From: Bdellovibrionales bacterium
Lineage (GTDB): Bacteria; Bdellovibrionota; UBA1018
Reading direction: 5' to 3'
Length of the DNA stretch: 54,875 bases
Assembly: GCA_947380295.1 (NCBI GenBank)
Contig: CANCQK010000018.1
Span: 1 to 54,875 of the forward strand
The translations under genes and the position numbers were made by a program. This document shows positions 50,181 to 54,875 of the stretch, one piece after another. The notes under the pieces were generated by a model. That model was not told the DNA's origin, did no database searches, and worked only from the letters and a program-made list of their open reading frames with translations. Position 1 is the stretch's first letter. Every line of letters starts with the position of its first letter.

Positions 50181-50450
50181 TTAGTGAAGAACTTTTTTCA
50201 AAGAAGTCATGCGCTTCTTGAATGCGCCTTCGCTCATCGCGATTTCAGGGCTGAGGGCGAAAATGCGGCAGAAAGTGAGCCAAACGTAAACAGAAGGCTT
50301 CAACTTTTCGTTCTCGATCTTGGAGAGAAGACCTTGGGTGATCTTGAGATCATCGCAAAGACGTTGTTGGCTGATTTTCTTTGCTTTTCTTTCAGCATAC
50401 ATGAGGTTGCAAATACGACGTGCGACTGCATTTTCGGTTTCTAATTTCAT
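50181..50450 (-). CDS. Small XRE-family helix-turn-helix regulator
   Basis: An 89-residue protein whose middle, ISQQRLCDDLKITQGLLSKIENEKLKPS, is an XRE/Cro-type helix-turn-helix. It is followed by a helix with RIFALSPEIAMSE and a basic C-terminus. A GAAAGG-like ribosome site lies eight bases before the ATG. No partner toxin gene is seen next to it, so an antitoxin role is not supported. An imperfect palindrome about 50 bases upstream (50496-50513) could be its own operator. Confidence 0.82.
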   Translation of the reverse strand: MKLETENAVARRICNLMYAERKAKKISQQRLCDDLKITQGLLSKIENEKLKPSVYVWLTFCRIFALSPEIAMSEGAFKKRMTSLKKVLH

Positions 50451-50727
50451 AAAACTAACCTTTCGTTTTTTGACGAGTGAGGAACGCGCCCAATTAGCAC
50501 TTTTTAAGTGGCTGAAAACTAGGTGAACTGTTCCCGTTGATTTATCCTTGAAGAGAATGATTTAAGCGGAGAGAATAATAATTCTGAATCGCCTATAAGT
50601 CAATAACAAAAGATTAAGATATCTCGAATTGATCAGTGATCGTTTAATAAAGTCTTGGTTTTGATATTTTATTCTCAAGTAATTAGGTAGAGCTGAATCA
50701 GTGATTTTTGGATCTTGAAAATAATAA
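50451..50727. other. Gene-free stretch upstream of the XRE gene
   Basis: AT-rich, with no convincing frame. An imperfect palindrome at 50496-50513 (AGCACTT ... AAGTGGCT) is the only structure noted, as a possible operator. Confidence 0.4.
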
Positions 50728-50756
50728 AGCCCAGAATCGCGATTGCGATCTGGGCT
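50728..50756 (-). terminator. Rho-independent terminator of the lipoprotein gene
   Basis: On the minus strand AGCCCAGATCGC is followed by a short loop and GCGATTCTGGGCT, then a T-rich run (TTTATTATTTT). It lies 30 bases past the stop of the lipoprotein gene. Confidence 0.7.
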
Positions 50757-50785
50757 GTGAAATCAAACGGAAGACTTACTTCATC

Positions 50786-51295
50786 TTACTTGGTAAAAGT
50801 AGCTGAGCCCTTGTCGTCAGAAAGTGTTAATGTGTTGCCATTTAGGGAGAATTTATAAGAGCTTTTTTGAGTGTTCGGCGCTAGATCTTTTAACGTTGAA
50901 CCAAGGGTTTCGCAGGCAGATCCTGCGAGTTTGGGTTGTCCACCTGTTGAGGCGATGGTGACCTGGTCGTTATTGTACGATAGGGTGATTGGAAACGAAG
51001 CCGAGCAATTCGTTAATGAGACTGTATAATTGCCAGTCGTGTTTTGAATTTGAAGCTGCACATTATAACTCTGGGCAATGCTCGTAGCTTGCGCTTGGTT
51101 AATTCCCACAGTGGCAGCTCTAGTGAGCTCAGATGCGATTTGATTTCTTAGTTCATTTATAGATGTCGTGGTCGTTCCGTTTTTGACGCTGCTAAGGTTC
51201 CAAGTTCCGTCAATATTCGAAGTTGCCTTTCCGCAAGCCGAAGCAAAGATAGATACCAATACTAAACTTACCGAAAATAATTTATTCAATTTCAT
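50786..51295 (-). CDS. Predicted small lipoprotein
   Basis: 169 residues from MKLNKLFSVSLVLVSIFASAC, with a lipobox (FASAC; Cys21) after a hydrophobic signal. The mature part begins with IDGTWNLSSVKNGTTTT, reading like a beta-rich 'lipocalin-like' small domain, with AACETLG and SLTNCSASFPI giving two internal cysteines. I start at ATG 51295, with GGAG upstream; the longer frame to 51340 adds a non-signal sequence. No specific family can be named. A terminator at 50728-50756 follows. Confidence 0.7.
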   Translation of the reverse strand: MKLNKLFSVSLVLVSIFASACGKATSNIDGTWNLSSVKNGTTTTSINELRNQIASELTRAATVGINQAQATSIAQSYNVQLQIQNTTGNYTVSLTNCSASFPITLSYNNDQVTIASTGGQPKLAGSACETLGSTLKDLAPNTQKSSYKFSLNGNTLTLSDDKGSATFTK

Positions 51296-51568
51296 AATTT
51301 CTACTCCACTTTTCTTTTTTATTAGTTCATAGCTCTTCACCCACTTGAGGCGCTTGGTTCGATACCCAAGTAAGCATGATTTATGCCATAAAAAATATTT
51401 AAAAATAAGATTAAGAAAGTTGAAGTTAAGTGATTGGAAAAGTTGATGAACTTGATTGGATTGAGCCTGAATTGCTTCGAGTTTGAACCATTCCAGGCTG
51501 AGAGTGTCCTGTTTATTTGATATTCATCTGCCTAGAATTTAGACAGGCAAAAAATTTTCTGGAGCGCT

Positions 51569-51754
51569 CTATTCTTCAGTTAGGTTCATGATGTTGCTCG
51601 CGATTTTTTCAGCAAAAATTTGGCTCGTGTCGATGAATCGTGCTTCGATTCCGAGTTCATTTTTTAAGGTCAGAGTTAAATCGTTTGCAGCACCGCCTTT
51701 GAGTGCGGGTAGAAGTTCTGTGCAGACGAGGAGAATTTTTAAGTTTCCGCTCCG
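51569..51754 (-). pseudogene. Truncated Asp/Glu-racemase-family C-terminal remnant
   Basis: The 61-codon fragment (not in any complete gene) reads KILLVCTELLPALK, then NELGIEARFIDTSQIFAEK. This matches the C-terminal catalytic Cys-Thr-Glu segment and the following 'ID-x-S-x-I-x-AE' helix of aspartate/glutamate racemases. The frame meets a stop (TGA) at 51755-51757, just upstream, right beside the 3' end of the TnpB element. No N-terminal part is found beyond the element. So it is best read as a gene cut by insertion. Family call is by eye. Confidence 0.6.
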
Positions 51755-51770
51755 TCAAACTTATCCAAAC

Positions 51771-52958
51771 CTATCCACATAGCAATTGGTGTTGACTTCC
51801 TGTTTCCACGATGCTGGTTACAAAAACCGGATGAACCGATCTTCGCAGAGCCGTCATCTCCGCAGGCGTAATTTCCCTAAGAGCTTTCGGTACTGGATTT
51901 AAATTCATTGCAGCATTCAGGTCTCGGTCAATCGTGAGGCCACACTCACACTTGTAGGTCCGTTCGGATAAGCTCAGAGCTTCCTTCACTTTTCCGCAGC
52001 TGCTGCATTTTTTAGATGATGGGAAAAAGCGCGAGTGAATCACAACCTTAGCCCCTCGCCACTCAGCCTTGTAATTGAGCTGTCTACGAAATTCCCCCAG
52101 GCCCACATCCGAGATGGCTCGTGCCAGTTTTGGGTTTCTCACCATGCCTTTGACGTGCAGGTCTTCAATTCCGATCTCAGAGGAGTTGGATGCAATTGCC
52201 GTTGTGATCTTATGCAGGGTATCTCGCCTGATATTAGCAATCCGCATATGAAGGCGAGCCAGATTTGACGCTGCTTTCTTGGATTGCTGGGACCCTTTGA
52301 TTTTTTTGGACAACTGCCTGGAGACTCGTCTGAGACGCCGCAAGAGCTTTTGTAAAGGTCTGGGGGATTGAAACACCACCCCGTCTGACAGCGTCGCTAG
52401 TTGCAAGACCCCAAGATCGACTCCCACTGACACTTGGTTTTCGTGCCTCGGGAATGAATTAGAAGCCTCCACTTGAATCGACGCAAACCAGCGGTCCGCT
52501 GTTCGCGAAATGACTACAGAATTGATCTTGCCTTCGAACCTAAGGCTTTCTCTTAGCTTCACCCAACCCAGGTTGGGAATTTTAATCCTCCTTTTGCTTT
52601 CGTCTAACTTGATCTGATCTCCCCCCACATAGAATGAGTCGTGAGATTTACCCTTCTTTTTGAATCTCGGTTTGCCGCCCAGCTTTTTAAAGAGTCGTTT
52701 CCACGCATCTTGTAAGTCCAAAAAGGGCTGCTGCGATGCATACTTGGTGACCTCGTAGGTCCAGGGAAATTCTGATTCCTTGATCGCGTTGAATTGCTTT
52801 TTGAGAGCCATGCCCGAGGGCTTCTGGCCAGACTTGAACTGCTGATCCCACTCGGCCAATCCCCAGTTCCAAGCAAAACGAGCCACACCACAGGCCTTTT
52901 TAAAGTAGGTCATCTGGGTGTTGTTGGCTTTCAATTCGATTTTGTGGGCGATTTGCAT
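51771..52958 (-). CDS. tnpB: TnpB, RNA-guided nuclease-like IS605/IS607 protein
   Basis: 395 residues from MQIAHKIELKANNTQMTYF. It has the OrfB/TnpB N-terminal helix-rich part (ARFAWNWGLAEWDQQF), GKSHDSFYVGG and the RuvC-like residues: Asp in GVDLGVLQL (about 181), Glu in IGIEDLHVKGM (about 263) and Asp in TIDRDLNAAMN (about 341). The zinc ribbon is CSSCG and CECG. The three acidic residues are present, so it may be active. I reject the extra 48 residues in front because that part lies in the element's left-end region and is conserved with the inverted copy. Confidence 0.92.
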   Translation of the reverse strand: MQIAHKIELKANNTQMTYFKKACGVARFAWNWGLAEWDQQFKSGQKPSGMALKKQFNAIKESEFPWTYEVTKYASQQPFLDLQDAWKRLFKKLGGKPRFKKKGKSHDSFYVGGDQIKLDESKRRIKIPNLGWVKLRESLRFEGKINSVVISRTADRWFASIQVEASNSFPRHENQVSVGVDLGVLQLATLSDGVVFQSPRPLQKLLRRLRRVSRQLSKKIKGSQQSKKAASNLARLHMRIANIRRDTLHKITTAIASNSSEIGIEDLHVKGMVRNPKLARAISDVGLGEFRRQLNYKAEWRGAKVVIHSRFFPSSKKCSSCGKVKEALSLSERTYKCECGLTIDRDLNAAMNLNPVPKALREITPAEMTALRRSVHPVFVTSIVETGSQHQLLCG

Positions 52959-53180
52959 AAAGAGTTTTGCTTGGTCAGTTAAAGTCTCAACCTGCGAAAA
53001 ACTAACTCCGCAAAAAACTAAAAGCAAGCGCCTCTCAGGACACGTCCCACTTAATTTGCGACTTTTTTGCGAAGTGTCCGACTTTCGGTCGCTCCATCGC
53101 AATTGCTCCCTTTAAGACCGTTCTGTAGGGCGTTAGGTGAACATAATATTCGTCTAATCTTAGATCCCAACCAGAGCTCT

Positions 53181-53204
53181 GCTCAAAACTTACTCATTTT
53201 GAGC
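53181..53204. repeat. Perfect hairpin in the IS left end
   Basis: GCTCAAAA (53181-53188) and TTTTGAGC (53197-53204) with an 8-base loop. One-mismatch copy at 54662-54685. Subterminal hairpins of this type are transposase/nuclease recognition marks in IS200/IS605 elements. Confidence 0.7.
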
Positions 53205-53271
53205 ATTTTTAGATAGGTTTAGCTATGTTTTATAGGTACTGCTTCTAACCCTTCTGATGGACACAACCATC

Positions 53272-53320
53272 TGAAAGTGATACTTTCAAAATATGGATAA
53301 AAATGAAAGTACTACTTTCA
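53272..53320. promoter_or_regulatory. Twin palindromes TGAAAGT-N3-ACTTTCA at the start of the second ATPase gene
   Basis: Two copies of TGAAAGT-N3-ACTTTCA, at 53272-53288 (spacer GAT) and 53304-53320 (spacer ACT). Arms are perfect and identical, and centres are 32 bp apart, about three helical turns. The first ends four bases before the ATG and the second sits within codons 4-10. Occupancy would block transcription or translation, so autoregulation is the simplest reading. Confidence 0.62.
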
Positions 53321-54537
53321 AACGGTTAAGTAGTCGATATCTTTACGATAAAATCTCGAATGGCCGCTCTTTCTTGCTATTTGGTCCTCGGCAAACAGGA
53401 AAATCAACCCTCCTCGAGAGGATTTTCGACCAACTTCCAAGCAATCACCAAATTCGATTCTACTTTCAGCTGCCTTCTCAACGACTTGAGATACAAAGTG
53501 ATCCTGAGCTTATTTTGCGACAAGTGGAGGCACTCCAAAATTCGACTCCCGCAGTAAAACAGCCGATTTTCGTCTTCATCGACGAAATTCAAAAAGCGCC
53601 CGAAGTTTTGGATGTTTTACAGTTTCTAATCGATAAGAAGAAAATTATTTTAGCGGCCTGTGGGTCCTCTACTCGACGGATGCGAACGTTAGGGGCAAAC
53701 TGGCTACCGGGCCGAGTTGATCTCGAATGGCTCTATCCTCTCACTTGGGAAGAATCCGAAGTGACCCGCTCTTCTGAGTACCTTGAAAAATCTCTTCTCT
53801 TTGGATCTTTACCGGGCATCTGGGCAATTGAAAGCGAGGAGGAGCGAAGTCAATCCCTTGCTCAGTATACCCATCTTTATTTGGATGAGGAAATACGTAT
53901 GGAAGCTCAGATTCGAAATCTCCCTAAATTCTCAAAATTTCTCCAACTCGCTGCTCTAGAGTCAGGCACAGCTCCAAACTTCTCCAAGATCGGAACACAA
54001 GTCGAAGTTTCCCATACCACCATTGCCAACTATTACCAGATTCTCGAAGATACTCTCATCGTCCACCGTGTCGATGCCTACGGTTCTTCGCGAACTCAAG
54101 TCCTCAGAAGTCCTCGATATTACTTTTTCGATCGGGGAGTTAGAAATTCTGCTGCCAAAATTGGTCAAAGCCGAGGCATCCTTAATCTACAACGAGGGGT
54201 TTTATTCGAGCATTTTATTATTCTTGAGATCATTGCAAAGCTCGGCGCATTGCCCGGAGAAAAGCCTAAAATTTACTACTGGAGAAATAAAAAAGGAGAA
54301 GAGGTTGACGTTGTAATCGAACTGCCGAATGCTATCGAAGGTAAAAAGCGTGTCATCGCCCTTGAAATCAAAGCCACTCGAAAGCCGCTTCAAGATGACT
54401 TTCGTGGTCTCGATGCATTTCATGCTCAGTACTCTTGTCACTCTTCTTTCTTAGTTTGCCAAATCGATCGAGCGCAGAAATTCGGACCTCATTTGGCCAT
54501 CTCCTGGCAGGATCTCCACAAGCAGATGAGTCTATGA
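53293..54537 (+). CDS. AAA-family ATPase with C-terminal DUF4143-like/PD-(D/E)XK region
   Basis: A 414-residue ATPase: Walker A GPRQTGKST (residues 31-39), Walker B IFVFIDEIQKAP (about 92-103), and AACGSSTRRMR as the sensor region. The C-terminal half has YFFDRGVRNSAA and a PD-(D/E)XK-like core, EVDVVIEL and ALEIKATRK. It is related to but clearly diverged from 2810-4198. It starts four bases after the first palindrome and overlaps the second. It lies between inverted IS left ends, so it may be a passenger. Cellular role not known. Confidence 0.85.
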   Translation: MDKNESTTFKRLSSRYLYDKISNGRSFLLFGPRQTGKSTLLERIFDQLPSNHQIRFYFQLPSQRLEIQSDPELILRQVEALQNSTPAVKQPIFVFIDEIQKAPEVLDVLQFLIDKKKIILAACGSSTRRMRTLGANWLPGRVDLEWLYPLTWEESEVTRSSEYLEKSLLFGSLPGIWAIESEEERSQSLAQYTHLYLDEEIRMEAQIRNLPKFSKFLQLAALESGTAPNFSKIGTQVEVSHTTIANYYQILEDTLIVHRVDAYGSSRTQVLRSPRYYFFDRGVRNSAAKIGQSRGILNLQRGVLFEHFIILEIIAKLGALPGEKPKIYYWRNKKGEEVDVVIELPNAIEGKKRVIALEIKATRKPLQDDFRGLDAFHAQYSCHSSFLVCQIDRAQKFGPHLAISWQDLHKQMSL

Positions 54538-54624
54538 GCCGCGCTGCTTTACTCCGCGATTGATAGGTGTCCATTCTCATTTGAGTTTTCAATGCCCCCA
54601 TGAGGAAGTGCATTGATAGCCCGG

Positions 54625-54875
54625 GGGTTAGAAACAGTTCCTATAAAACCTATCTAAAATTGATCAAAATGAGTAAGTTTTGAGCAGAGCTCTGGTTGGG
54701 GCCTAAGATCGACGAATATTATGTTTACCCAGCGCCATATAAAGCGGTCCAAAAGAGAGCAATTGTGATGGAGCGACCGAAAGTCGGACACTTCGCAAAA
54801 AAGTCGCAAATTAAGTGGGAAGCGTCCTGAGAGGCGCTTGCTTTTAGTTTTTTGTGGAGTTAGTTTCGCGCGGGT
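54625..54875 (+). mobile_element. Start of a second IS copy, inverted, cut by the window edge
   Basis: Reverse complement of the 52990-53251 left end, with a few changes and one short indel. Includes the hairpin at 54662-54685 and the conserved open frame (SDRKSDTSQKSRKLSG-type) found before tnpB in the first copy. The tnpB body would follow to the right, outside the window. Confidence 0.7.

Larger units (their letters stand above)
51755..53251 (-). mobile_element. IS200/IS605-group element with a lone tnpB and no tnpA
   Basis: About 1.5 kb. The left end, including a perfect hairpin at 53181-53204 (8-bp arms), is nearly repeated inverted at 54625-54875. No tnpA/HUH gene is present inside, so it is a TnpB-only derivative. 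The exact right end is not certain; I place it where the racemase remnant begins. Confidence 0.7.

Noticed and set aside
51340..51375. tRNA-like T-arm (GGTTCGATACCC)
   Set aside because: The stem-loop has the wrong loop size, and no acceptor, D or anticodon arms can be built around it.
52959..53102. 48-codon N-terminal extension of tnpB
   Set aside because: It lies in the IS left-end region that is repeated inverted at the window edge; TnpB proteins start at the MQIAHKIELKAN-like position.

Overview
The window looks like a chromosomal piece from a Bdellovibrionota / former deltaproteobacterial relative (Bdellovibrio/Oligoflexia-like). This is an inference from content, not from a database search. 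The evidence is paired TolQ-TolR-TolR motors, an Agl/Glt-like set of envelope proteins of the kind known from Myxococcus and Bdellovibrio gliding, many exported beta-barrel and lipoprotein genes, one enormous lipoprotein, and a fabF-rpiB-glyA gene order that I recall from Bdellovibrio. Base composition is near 50% G+C. I found no rRNA, tRNA or CRISPR array.

Layout. 1-2541: a truncated FemAB-like gene, an FtsB/DivIC-like gene and enolase (all minus). 2542-4198: REP-like repeats, twin palindromes and an AAA/DUF4143 ATPase. 4222-7223: PEBP-family protein, exported proteins, an Nfu Fe-S carrier and a small conserved protein. 7308-9106: first TolQ-TolR-TolR operon with an unusual hairpin-rich leader. 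9247-14346: thioredoxin, RDD membrane protein, DNA polymerase I and TyrRS. 14364-15698: three-gene minus operon including an M17 N-terminal-like protein. 15872-17676: NusB, an outer-membrane barrel and a GYF-PilZ-like protein. 17678-25979: a seven-gene minus operon (TolQ, two TolR, giant TPR, small exported protein, AgmX/TonB-like protein, second TPR) that resembles a gliding or trans-envelope machine. 26019-26865: a REP-associated tyrosine transposase (RAYT) between perfect 12-bp inverted repeats. 27107-41002: a 4631-residue lipoprotein built from about seven degenerate units of ~468 residues. 41171-48228: glyA, rpiB, fabF, acpP, fabG, fabD, fabH and yceD (transcribed yceD to glyA). 48268-51295: nagA, a conserved basic/acidic protein, a small XRE regulator and a lipoprotein. 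51569-54875: a TnpB-carrying IS next to an Asp/Glu-racemase fragment, a second AAA/DUF4143 ATPase, and the start of a second, inverted copy of the IS left end.

How the genes fit together. The yceD-fabHDG-acpP-fabF run is a type II fatty-acid synthesis operon that lacks the usual rpmF and plsX. RDD-polA-tyrS and eno-ftsB are ordinary housekeeping groups. The two TolQRR modules are probable proton-driven motors. The larger one is wired to periplasmic TPR proteins and a TonB/AgmX-type cross-envelope protein. An outer-membrane barrel and a GYF-PilZ-like adaptor are convergently transcribed beside it, so the whole 16.4-26.0 kb block may be one machine.

Most striking for follow-up: (1) both DUF4143 ATPase genes, otherwise unrelated in location, carry two identical palindromes about three helical turns apart at the gene start, and the palindrome sequence differs between the two genes; (2) the second ATPase lies between ~250-bp inverted copies of an IS left end; (3) the giant lipoprotein shows strict ~468-residue periodicity; (4) the GYF-PilZ-like fusion sits beside the motility-like cluster. 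All functional assignments come from reading motifs by eye.
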